This document shows positions 37,460 through 48,611 of a stretch of DNA of 64,000 bases, piece after piece. The stretch covers positions 62,001-126,000 of the forward strand of contig JACCGJ010019403.1 of NCBI GenBank assembly GCA_013407085.1. The letters are read 5' to 3'. Made by a program: the position numbers and the translations under genes. The stretch's first letter is position 1, and each line of letters starts with the position of its first letter. The notes below the pieces were generated by a model. That model saw only the letters and a program-made list of their open reading frames with translations, made no database searches and was not told the origin of the DNA. The stretch comes from Atriophallophorus winterbourni. Lineage: Eukaryota > Platyhelminthes > Trematoda > Plagiorchiida > Microphallidae.

Positions 37460-37830
37460 ACCACAATTATATATATGTAAGTAACATGTATGTTCAGAAC
37501 TCCATTCTCCTATTGCTTGCGTCCAATCTTTCAGAGCCATGAGCAAGACAGACAAACATTATTGTGATTTTCTAAATGTATTTTGTGTCGGAGAAAGAAC
37601 GTCATGTCTCTCGAGATGCATGTTGAAATTTTCAAACACCAAGCCTTAAAATACTTGAGAATCCACTGAGATAAGCGTTACGGAGCTGTGTTTGACCGCA
37701 TCCGAACGACTGCAAATATTATAGATTGTTGTAATAACTCCGGATTTCCAAACAGATTTAACGACTCACGTATTCATTGTGCTTTAAATAGATCACATAA
37801 TGGCTCGCAGAGCTCTAGTTCACATGAGTT
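37460..37830 (-). mobile_element. Second, more diverged scrap of the same CR1-like subfamily
   Basis: The DNA follows 36.75-37.09 kb in the same order and orientation: an AACATGTATGTTCAGAACTCC start against AACATGCATATTCGCAACTCC, then ATGTTGAAATTTTCAAACACCAAGCCT, CGCATCCGAACGA and a closing region. It lies directly behind the previous relic, head to tail. The protein is no longer readable. Confidence 0.5.
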
Positions 37831-39370
37831 CAAAATTCCATGGGGATTTTTTAAGGTTTTGACTGCGTAATTGCTTTCACACAAACGTATTATTTACATC
37901 GATATCCTTCATGTTTTTCACCTCTAGTGGATATATCAATGTTCTTGGCAGTAACACATATTTTGAAAGAAATGCTTAACCATACAATTTTGTTTGGGCA
38001 TCAGTTGTACCCAGACAGATTTTGCTATTACATCCGTCGTCTGAATAAGAAAACTCCAGGTTTATCGCTAAAAGCGTTGTTTACAATCTTATTTAGTGAC
38101 TTAGAACGTCGTTTCATCGGGCGTATTAGCAGCCAATTATGATATCCCTTGTTTTCGCGAAGTAGGGCATAACCATGTTTCAAAAATTTCAAAAAATGTT
38201 TTTATCACACGTCATTTTATGTGATTCTGTGTTTATCCTAAGCCACATTTCGCATAACTATACACTGTTGAGTGCGCTGCGCCTCTATTCCAGCACACTG
38301 ACTGCTTTATGAGGGATAAAACAATCAATTATTTTCATACGTCCATTGTCAATAAAAGCACTCCTGATGCTAAACGCGAATTCCAATATCAACAGTACGT
38401 GGTCTCTTATCGCTGGATAACTATAATATCGCATCAACTGAAATGCTCTTGCTTGGGGTTTGTGAATCAAATATATCATGTAAGATTGGTTGGGGCCACC
38501 CTGCGAATGAAGGAATTTACATGGTTGTAAATAGGGATGATAGTAAACATCTCGCGGAATCTTACTCAAGTCATTGCTGCACGTGCAATTCTTTGAGGTA
38601 AAACTGCGGAAGATAAAAATCGATCAGTATGACTAGTTTGGTTCCGCTCAAATTTCCAGTGTTACTCATTATTTCATGCAGCATTTTATTGTGACCATCA
38701 AATAAGGTGTGAGACTTTAAAGTGCTAAGTGTAAAGTTCCCTTCTGATTCCAGGCGCAAACTACACCATATTGTATCCTCCAGCTTAAATCATGTACCAA
38801 AAACCACTATGCATTAAAACACCATCATTGATCGTCAACCACATGTTTTGGAGCGGATTTGAATCATTATCATGGTGGTTAATGTTAGCTCACAACCATT
38901 CACCTGATCTGGAACCACGTCAGGAATATGGAGATAACATCAGCAGAAAACTGAATACTAAAATGAGTTTATTCTGGTAATTTTTTCCGAAAACTCTGCG
39001 CATGCGTGTATAAACAGATATTATTGGTTTTGTTTGTGGTGATGATATATGTTCGGTGTCTATTGTTCCGACACCTCTATTGTCCAAACTTTTTATCAAA
39101 GGTTACATGTCTGTCGCTTGTGCAAATCGTTTTCTGTAGTGCTATTTGTGCAAGCTGTCAGAGCCATTTAGCAAAACAACTCCATCAGATTTAGCGTCTA
39201 AAAACTGGGAAAAACTTAAAACTGCATAGACCGAATCATACTTTCCACTTTTAGTCAAAAGAAAACTCAATCAAGCAACATGTTCAAGAAGAATGTTCCT
39301 GTGATAATGCTTTCCTAGTTCTAAAGGTGAGGATTTATTATGTTCAAACAAATTTTCACAGATGGGAAAT
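37831..39370. other. No confident gene
   Basis: Several open stretches on both strands. A minus-strand one at 38571-38759 (LRLESEGNFTLSTLKSHTLF) ends in a very good acceptor-like tract and could hide a 38-base microexon (38549-38586) with a strong donor, but the phases do not fit the neighbours. I see no transposon here. Confidence 0.35.
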
Positions 39371-39375
39371 TTTAC

Positions 39376-39545
39376 TTTATGAGAGGAGTATGAGGTATGA
39401 ATGAGGCCTATCATACTGCAGTGCGGTGCGCTGATAACTTCTACATTGAATATAACGTCATTGATAAAAATAAATTTGACTAATGTTGTTTGGAGCCCAT
39501 TTTTGTTTAAGATTCTAACGTGTTTCCGAAATTGACCTTGGTATC
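39376..39545 (-). CDS. Candidate internal exon of the long minus-strand gene
   Basis: A 170-base open segment after acceptor TTGCATTTTTCAG, with a moderate donor CATAAA|GTAAAA. It enters after one base and leaves in phase 0. That joins the 43.1 kb exon (leaves one base) to the 28.9 kb exon (enters in phase 0) without breaking the frame. The protein includes LVKFIFINDVIFNVEVISAP, a beta-strand-rich pattern. The donor is the weak point: an alternative end (CTGCA|GTATGA near 39.42 kb) would break the frame agreement. Confidence 0.45.
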
Positions 39546-39764
39546 CTGAAAAATGCAATTGCAAATGTTCACGGAATTGTTGATGGAATTAAAGAACCAA
39601 CAAATTTAAGATAGATCACCTGGTGGACGTATTATTCGCAAAACGCAGAAGATAAAACAAAGCGTCGACCAGTTTGTTTTTTCCTACTCTTCCGACTGCA
39701 GTGAATAGCATGCCTATATTTCACAAAATGTTATACACCCAGATACTATTCCTATATTTGCTGA

Positions 39765-40920
39765 TTGAAAAAAAGCGATTTTATCCTCGTGAAATTAAAG
39801 GCTCATGGTGACACCGGAATCCCACCTGAGATCATCAAACACCGTGCACTAATTTGGCGCCGCGTATTCATTGATTTATTCTTCTGTGTTATGCTGAAGG
39901 AGCGTCCCACAAGCGAAAAGAGGCACTGTGATAACCAACATTTGTCTTTTACAATTTGCATGAATATTGTTTTCTCAAGCCTTAGAGATGAGGCTCGAGG
40001 TTCTAGGTGATCGAATTTACTCATAATAATATGACTTCCACGAAGGAAGATAAAATATGCACATGATTTTGTACGTGAAACAAATTAGAGCAGCGTCAGG
40101 AGCAGCTTATACATTTATATGAAGTTTTTTTTATTGATTTATTAAAGTCATTATACAATGTTGGCACAGAAATTCTTACAGAACTCAGTTCAATTCCACA
40201 GTTGCAAATCGGAAGCTGTCTATATTCGCCGAGGTGTTGATCAAAGTTGACTCTTCTCGATCACGATATTTAGAATTTAATTCTGTTCTGCTGCTCTTAG
40301 GGATTGGTGAAGGTGTATTCCGCTTTAGAACACGATTCAAGAAACGGAAAGTGCTAATTTGTAGGCCGTTGGTTTAAGGAGATGTAGTCGACATTGCCTA
40401 CTCACAAACGCAACTTCACACAGAAGTTAACTGCTTTTCGTTGAGATGTGGATATTTTGTTCCGAAAATCAGTGTGAACAAAACTGAAGTCCTTATACAT
40501 GGAATATGATACTCTTAACGGCAGCCAAACCAGAACAACATTTGATATATTTTGTTCAATTAATGTACATAACCTCTTTCTAGTCTCGGTGGTTAAACAA
40601 CTGCCATTTTGTTCCGTTTGAACATTATGTTATGCTGCAGTTTTCATTGAATATTTTAGCGAACGGACTATCCAGGCAAGAAACGAACGTACGCTGAATG
40701 CTAATATGTTAGGGAGCATGCATATGATTTTTGAAATATCATGGATGGCCAAAGTAGCCAATTCAGAAATGCTTTCTAAAACGTTTTCTGCGAAAGCATG
40801 TTCACAATATAACCGCAGTGCTGCTAACGCTGCCTCGGTCGCGTCAAGCCCTCAAACAGACTGGGAACAACATTCATTCTCCAGAAATTTTTCCGTTAAT
40901 ATCAAACGATAGATTTATTC
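39765..40920 (+). mobile_element. Second RTE-like LINE relic
   Basis: Three pieces in order match the same LINE family as 32.6-34.4 kb. KAHGDTGIPPEIIKH (39.80 kb) corresponds to the 'KAPG.DGIP.E..K' RT block. VNCFSLRCGYFVP, then SVNKTEVLIH (40.42-40.50 kb) corresponds to the 'F...C..FGL.I...KTE' block. ARNERTLNANML, then FEISWMAKVANSEMLSK (40.68-40.79 kb) corresponds to 'ARQER.LN.F..R..R.I..ISW...V.N.E.L'. The catalytic box is missing and about 300 bases at 40.02-40.35 kb look foreign. Confidence 0.7.
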
Positions 40921-41344
40921 TAAATGCAACATATTTTCATGTCATCTCATGAAAACACATTACCAGTAGTGTTTTACATAATTACAGCACCATTTTCAAG
41001 CAGAGTCTAAATTAACATATTGTGGAAAAAATATCCATTTTTTACAGCATATGTAAAATTTTTAATGCAGATGATCGTTTAAAGTCTCACTTGTAATGGC
41101 TTTCGCTCTTCCATTTGCAATGGTAATTTCATCGTTTTCTGTGTGTAGAGTTGAAGGAAATTCTGTTTATATTATATTATATAATACAAAGTTCATAAAT
41201 TTTCGCAAAAATATTGTAAGATATCTGAAACAGTCATAGCAATATGTTTTGAATCTCACATTTCCTTGACTGCTTGTCAATGAACCAATTTGTGATTTTG
41301 TATTTGAAAATCTTTGATCTTTGTAGGAACTCAATTCAACAGTG

Positions 41345-41380
<36 letters not shown>

Positions 41381-42930
41381 TGGATTGATTATGCACGCAA
41401 GCCTGATGATGCGCAACAAGATTTCTTTGAGTGTATTTAGTTCACAGCTATAACGTATTACACTTGTTCAAAATGTAAATAAAAATACCTCACCCATTTT
41501 GTACAATGCTTGCTCATCTTCTATTTTAACTGAAAGTTTTGACAGAAATGATCGTTTTAATTAATGGTTGTACAAATGTGACTCCATGTGTAAACGCTGT
41601 ACTTTAAATTATTTTATACAAAAAGAGAGACATTGCAAATATTCTGCGCGAACACTGTGATATCACTCAGTGAGACACGTATTATTATGAAAGTTAAATG
41701 GTGAATTTCAATTGACTTACACCCAGTTTCCTCAATAGAGCTCATTCTGCTGTCTAGAAAATTTAAACCGTTCGGTTTCATAAAAAATAAATCAGTGCTA
41801 ATAAAAATAACGTCGTTGAATAAAATTTCGGCAAATTAACATCTACTAATATTTTCGTATAACGTTTAACGAAAATAGACCTTTTTCATTTGCTTCTCCA
41901 GAACAATAAATATAAATAGGTGAAAATAAATAACTTTCTTCTTACGTAAAAAAATATGGCATTTAATGGCATTACATTTTATGTCTGAACCATTCTTGGC
42001 TAATTTAGTCACTACGGTCTGTTGCTGAAGAAACTCGAATGAATCTGTGTGATGAAGATCCATGCGAATGAGCATTTTTAGAATGACTCTAATTGTGGCC
42101 GAAATATGTTGAGTTATTAATTAAACTAATTTGCAGGTTTTATAATGATCAATGTAATATTGAAACGTCTGGTGCAGTAATCAATTTGATTATATACTTA
42201 AGGTTCTGCTTCAAATCTTCTGAAAACATGCTTTTATAAAAACATAGAGTCGTTGAAACCTATTTGACTTAGTATTTAATTTACTTATTTCTGAAATAGT
42301 CCACTTAATTCATGAGTATTTGCCTCAGTTCCTTCATGAGATAAATTGGCTGAAAATGATGATCGAATGCCCTGAATCTATCAAGCTGGTGCTCAACATA
42401 CGAATAAATCTTTATCAAATGATAGCTTACAATAATTCGATGGAATTATGGTATAAACAAATTGTAGCAGAAATTACCATCGTTTATTAATATTTATGCA
42501 TGTATTATCTTCGACGAATAATCTTAATGATATTTGAGAAAAATAATGCTGTCTAGGAATCGTGTTTTTAAGCAGGTTTGCCGTATTGTAACCTAAAACA
42601 TTTCATGTATTTCCTATATGTCCGAATATACCGGAATATTTACAAGACACCACTATCCATTAAAAATTCTGGCATGATTGAAACATTAACCTAGACTACC
42701 ATAATCGAAATATTCACTACCAGATTCTATGTACGCAGCCAATTTTTAATATTCATACGTTCCTTATGCTAATTTTACAGTCATCGTGATCAATTTCGCT
42801 CTGCATGTGACTCTAATTTTCTAATTTTGTACACCACCATAATGTTTGTCGAACAATCTATAGATACAGATAATTCATCACCAGCAAACTTCAAAATCCG
42901 ATGAAAGCCATGAATGCTTGTCATTTGTGA
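40921..42930. other. No confident gene; TA microsatellite
   Basis: AT-rich DNA with a (TA)n run at 41347-41377. A minus-strand open stretch at 41.95-42.09 kb ends in a strong donor (TTTTTTAC|GTAAGA) and has acceptor-like sequence, so it could be another exon, but its phase does not join the neighbours. Confidence 0.4.
41347..41377. repeat. (TA)n microsatellite
   Basis: About 31 bases of alternating TA. Confidence 0.95.
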
Positions 42931-42935
42931 CTCAC

Positions 42936-43116
42936 CTTCGATTCCTATGATCATTAATTCTTTCCATTTGGGAAAACGCATTTTAAATTCAATTTTCTGT
43001 TCGATTGTAGTCAGATTCGTTTTAGAAGTCACTAGAAGTTCTAATATGATAAATTGTGCCTGAATCACAACATATCTGTCTAAATGACAGGTAGCTGTGG
43101 AATCGGTTTGCATTAC
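42936..43116 (-). CDS. Candidate internal exon of the long minus-strand gene
   Basis: A 181-base open segment between acceptor GTTCACATTCGACAG and donor CGAAG|GTGAGT, both good matches to consensus. Phase 0 in, one base out. The 60-residue stretch includes TATCHLDRYVVIQAQFIILE, then SKTNLTTIEQKIEFKMRF. There is one N-linked glycosylation sequon (NLT). Alternating hydrophobic strands fit an extracellular beta-sandwich. It joins in frame to the 39.5 and 28.9 kb segments. The 56.3 kb exon ends in phase 0, so it could also precede this one directly. Confidence 0.55.
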
Positions 43117-46100
43117 CTGTCGAATGTGAACAAACATTAATTAAATAACTTATTATTTCAATACAAGAAAAGTGAGAATATTTCGTTCAGATATTACTCA
43201 GCTAAGTGCCTTTGTGAGGGAGATAAATTTTCTAAAATATTAGTCGATTGTAGCTTCCACTTTATGACATAATTAATTGGAATTGAACTTATGAGATTTA
43301 GCGGAATTAGCAACATACGCTAGAGTATTATAAAATGGGCTGGATTAAGAAGAATTTTGAACATTTTTCATCGGCCAGACAAATAACTGATACGGGGAAA
43401 TCATCATAATAACATAATAGTGTACAACAATTCACACCATCACATATAGAACATTAACGCCGGATTAGGAATGTTATTGTTCTTCATTGCATAATGCTAA
43501 GCATGTAAAATGGGAAAATTGTTTTGTAAATTATTAGAATCTCAAGCAAAATTGCTTATGAAACAAAAATCTGTATTTTTGATTAATCGGTTTGTTGTAT
43601 TACTATAAATTACAATTAAAGCATCCCGAGTTTTAAATAAATTTCGTCGTTGGAAATTCAATCAAAGTTATCAACCAACATTGTCAACGTGTTCATTTAG
43701 AATTTTCAAATTTTTTTTATTCAATAGACGGGTTTGGCAAACACATGCATGCAACCCTTAAGCTTAATTGAAAAACGTTCGTCACAGGCAACTTTATTAC
43801 CGCTTGTAATTTTAATCTGTATGCGCAAGCTATCCCTAAGATTTGCTTCTACAATCTATTGCAATCTATTCGTCTGCAACAGTAAGATTTAAAATCTACG
43901 GAATGTATGACGTGAATTTTCAAATATTTTCCTGCTTAATCTGTTATTATATAACCTATGTTACGTCTTAGCTTTGATCACCATAATTTCCTGAAAACTG
44001 ATATGGTAAAGTGACAATTTTTGAATTGCATTTTGGTAGTTTTCGAATCTCTAACTCTACGAAAGTACAGATATCAGCATTAGAATTATCATGATACGTG
44101 GCTTCTAGCACACGATCCCGAAATATTTTCATGTTTAGTGAAGATCCAAGGTTGATGGATTGCATATTTATTGGAAGCTGCTCCACAATTATTTGAAACG
44201 TTTTACTCATATAAGCTAATTCTATGATAAGTTAGAAAGTGAAACATACTTAAAGAAAATCTTCATGGTTTCCTTATGTATTAGAGCATCCGAATATATT
44301 TTCGACAAAAAGGTTGTGATAACACAATTTACATGATTAAAAATCCTAGAGTAAAATCTGACTGTGTGGTTGAAACGCATGCAAATGCGGATGTTTGTTC
44401 ATGATTAGCTTCATCTACGTGTGATTTGGTATATACTATTGAACTGATTATTCCTACAAACCTCATCCAGTCATTGATGCTGTATTCCTGAATAATTTAT
44501 AACCAAAATTTGTGTCAAGCAATCAAGGATATATGTTCTAAATGTTGACACTTTACTACAATACAGAATTGTGGTGTGATTGGAAAGGTGAAGAAGATAA
44601 TAGTTGATAACGATTACCTTATATCGATTATTTGCCTAAATAATGTTGATGTTTCCATATAAAGGTCCATTTTTTCTCAAAATATTGTCATGCAAGGAGT
44701 GCCAACCACGTTTAGAAGTACACACATCCAAATGAATATAGCACATGCAACAAAAATTGGCGTCAACTTTCAATGCGGGAACTTAAGACGTAAATGGTTT
44801 GGGTATATACAAGGTAACTTCCACATTACACAATTCAAACAAGTGCCTATGGGCATGAATTTTGGAAGACACAATTTTATATGTCAGAATAATAGTGCGG
44901 CGTATACTTATTTGTGTAAAGTCACATATACCCAGACGTCACAATCTACCGGTGTAGGGAACTTTGTGAAGACCCATTAGAAACGTCGTGGTTCTGTGAT
45001 AGATTTTTATGGAGGAGAGCAATATTATTTCGCAGTTATGGAGACCAGACATCTACGGCATACTTTATCGTAGGGCGAATGTAGAAAATCATTATCTCTG
45101 GTAAAGTTACCATCGATAATCTTCAAAATATTCTTCAAACGATACCTAACAATCAGCTGGCCTGTCAATATATATCTTCTGTAATTTACCCGTCTTTTTT
45201 ACGTTTGAAACATATAATCCAAGATATTTATCCGACAAGCTTTATGACAATTCTTCTGTTCGCAATCTATGCGTCCAAGGAACATACTTGCTTAGGTACA
45301 GCAATTTTATATTCCGATTTTTGAATGCCTTATCAGTCGAAACAAAAAAACCGTTTATAAAATATAATAGAATGGTTATATATCCTATACAGAAAAACTT
45401 GAAAATCATTTGGATATAAAACAAACTGTCGATGCAGAACATGCCTGAATAGATATTTTCAAGCAACAATTTGCCACCGAGATACAAACGCTAAAATATG
45501 TTTTACACTTCGTGTCTGCGCAGTTTGAAATTTGTCTCTCAAGTCTTTAGAAATTTATACATATATTACCTCATAATGTTTGGAGAATAATGCAAATATT
45601 TGAAACTTTTAGTGAAGGATTATCATATTTTGACCTCCGGTCAATCAAATGATATTTATTTACAAATGTCACATTACATTGGTTATGGCGATGTAACTTA
45701 TCGATCGAAATAAATGTCAAAATGTTTGCGACCGATCGTGTAGTGATAATCATAAAAAAGTATTTGGAAGAATAATCGATTCCAGCAGTTTGGGGTTACG
45801 GTTCTCTTTTTAAACAAAAGCTTCGTTAGACCTTTTTTTAGTCAGCTAAGGAAACCTCACTAAGTAGCAACGCAACCACCACCTCTAATTGGGGGTAAAA
45901 CTATTGTTTGGTAATACGGCCTCTTTCATCAAGAACGCTTAGGAATTTCATTCAAGTCGCAGCAGTAAACGTTACAACATATTTAAATCAATCGTGCTAA
46001 CATTTTGTTTAGAAAATGGAAAAAAATATTTAGAATTTAGAAAATAATTGAGATTTGATGAATTTCGTCATTTGATTATTAATCATCATTGGTCAGTAAC

Positions 46101-47735
46101 AAATTTTCGAAAGTTATAATGGAATCCGTTTAAACACAGAACCGATTAAATATCACTGTGAATATGAACAAGTCATCAATATGGTACTCTTCCAACCAAT
46201 AACATTGAAGCGAGTAGATCAATGTATATATTTTGTAATTTTCTAATAAATATATTCTCAAGTAATGAAAACAAAGTACACGATTATAATGATGTCTTTT
46301 CATAAATAATCGAAAATACCTCGCTCCATTAAAATATTGATCACAACTCTGAAACTTACTATTGTAAATAAGATTATCAGAATAAAGTGTGGTATATAAT
46401 TGTCAGGCACGTTCGTTGTTCTTTGAGTTGATTGTTTCTGAACGTCTTGAGCATTCGACTGAGTATCTCTTTGTGATTGCGTAATTCAACATCACATGTT
46501 TGCTGTTTGAAGCCCATTTCATAGAATTTAATAGTGGTTACCACTTGTTCGCTTTATCAAGACACATTACAACTTATCCTAATTTCACAAAATGATGACG
46601 GATATCAGATTGCAAACTGTTTTTCTTTGTAGAAGGCAATGAGAGTATGCGTAGCATGTATTAAATTATCCAACATTTAGAGCAAAATACATATATAAAT
46701 TACCAGTTTTGTGGCGGCAAATCTCAAGGTTGAATATGAAAAAACCTTATGGTTGCGTAATATTTTGAGCAACGGGATTTCGTGTATGATGTCAGTTTTA
46801 TTGAAATCATTTTGTTTAGATAAAAACCATTGTAAATTCTGTAATTAGCGCTATACTCAACTGAAAACAGTGTGTATAACCAAAATTGTTTTGAATCCAT
46901 TTGAAATTTGTCTACAAAACAATGCTACCAAGTAAATCATGTTTACGTTTACAGATTTTGGTGTCCATTTTTATAGTACAAATTGTGAATATAGAGTTAA
47001 AACGTCCATCAAAATAGTATGCATCATAATTGAATCACCTGTATGTTTGAAATGTAAATCCCATTCGGAGACATTTATTATAACAAATCTTATCACCTAG
47101 CTATAAAAGCTGAACGTAGTTTTCGAAAAGTTTTACTGTGAAAATACTAATAGAGTACGAATGATTTTACTTGTTCTGTTGTTGCGTATTTTATCATAAA
47201 ACTGTGACCCATTTTCAGCTACAATATCCTTTAATTTTTTTCGCAATTTCAAACGCTTGACTGATCAACATTAACCTCGTTTCCGTTATTATTGGTCAAT
47301 TAATGTACAAGAAGCGCTTAGGTGATTTCAACCTGGTATTTCCTAAAAATCTCATAGTAGTCTACGCGCATCACACTAACGTATAATTCATGACCTCGGT
47401 TTTGTGTATCACTGAAAATATCCGTGGAAATTATTTTTAGCCGCTTTGTAAAATATTATTTTTGAAGCAACTAATATTTAATAAATTTTAGGAAAATTCT
47501 TCAGATTCGTATATATTGAGAAGATTCCAAAGCAAAAATATACTGAATAATTTTATGTTGGAAACCACGGCCGATAATCTTAGATCCCGTTGCCGACGGT
47601 GCGACAACTGACTAGTGTTGTGATCGCTGCGAGAGACATTGTTCCTCGTGAACATGATTCCTCAGTCATGTTAAAATATTTGAAGCAAGACACAATTGTG
47701 TGCTTACGATGGACATCCATGGACGACCAAATATC
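43117..47735. other. Probably intron; unresolved open stretches
   Basis: Minus-strand open stretches at 43968-44210, 45242-45487, 45571-45753 and about 46.39-46.53 kb, and a plus-strand one at 44690-44980, show protein-like composition but no clean splice boundaries in a shared frame. A GC-richer block at 47.58-47.76 kb, open on both strands, lies at the left edge of the tandem array. On the minus strand it has an acceptor TTCGTTTACCAG and a donor CATC|GTAAGC, which would delimit a 45-base microexon. Confidence 0.35.
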
Positions 47736-48207
47736 ACGTTTGTTAAGTGTATCTGGTAAACGAATTTTAATAAAATGATGAATAGTAATCTAAAGAAGAA
47801 ATGTTTAGCTTACACATGGAGCCAGATTAATAATCAATTTCAATGTATTGATTGTGATTGAACGTTGTATGTTCTTTCATTTCATCGAGTCACCAGCTAC
47901 ACGTTGAACTTCTGCACTTTTTTCTGCATTAAGGTTTCATCAAAAACAATGGTTCATCTGAATCAAGCGATGATATCGATCAATGAATGAAGAAAACCGA
48001 TTGCTGTATTTCGTGCAGTAGCGCACTTATGAACTTAGGCAGAACTACGAGATATCGAATTCGTCTCTATTACTTCTGTAGTTGTTTTTTTCAAACGTGA
48101 AGTGTTGTGCAATAGAGTGCATTAGTGTTTGATAGCAACTTGAATGGTTGACAATGATACACTGAGACTCAACAAACGTGATGTGGTTAAGATTTAGACA
48201 CTGGTTA

Positions 48208-48611
48208 GCGTTCCGGAATGGTATTCTACTTTGAACTATCCTGGGGTTGTAATAACCCTCGCGGCAATACGCCGTTGAATCAGTTAGGGCTTAGTTTAGT
48301 CCCTTCAGCTACTAATGAAAGTAGCGAGTAGACGAGAACTTCAGTTCACATCGCGCCATCTGTCTACACAAATACTAGTTCGAAACGCGGGGAGTCCAGC
48401 GGATACGCATAGCTGATGAGAGGCAAAAACCTCGAAACCGGTCCTCTGCTTCCGGTGAAATTTAAGCGTTTCGGAATAGTATTCTACTTTGAACTACCCT
48501 GGGGTTTTAATAACCCTCGCCGCAATACGCCGTTGGATCAGTTGGAGCATAGTTTAGTCACTTCAGCTACTTATAAAAGTAGCGAGTAGACGAGAACTTC
48601 AGTTCACATTG
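48208..48611 (+). mobile_element. 404-bp hammerhead element (retrozyme-like), copy in unit 1
   Basis: The element is 1.57 copies of a 258-bp unit: a full unit at 48208-48465 and a partial one at 48466-48611 (start GCGTTCCGGAAT against GCGTTTCGGAAT, about 90% alike by eye). It is flanked by a 7-base repeat, CTGGTTA on the left and CTGTTTA on the right. Unit 3 has one CTGTTTA and no insert, so this is a real insertion with a target-site duplication. Inside are a B-box-like AGTTCGAAACG near 48.38 kb and one complete hammerhead. Short tandem units with a hammerhead and no protein match the animal retrozymes described by de la Peña and Cervera. It must be mobilised in trans. Confidence 0.8.
48407..48449 (+). 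ncRNA. Hammerhead ribozyme in the 404-bp element, unit 1
   Basis: Stem I GCATAG (48407-48412) pairs with CTCTGC (48444-48449), with one mismatch, and a distal CGG/CCG helix lies beyond. CTGATGA is at 48413-48419. Stem II is GAGG/CCTC with loop CAAAAA (48420-48433). GAAA is at 48434-48437. A two-pair stem III with loop CG ends in the GTC cleavage site (48441-48443). Every conserved core base is present. Confidence 0.85.

Noticed and set aside
38571..38759. Minus-strand stretch resembling an integrin calf domain
   Set aside because: No acceptable donor in frame, and its phase does not connect with the 39.5 and 28.9 kb segments.
45571..45753. Minus-strand stretch resembling the start of an integrin thigh domain
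   Set aside because: A stop falls in frame just before the only donor-like GT, and no acceptor precedes it; the resemblance is probably chance.
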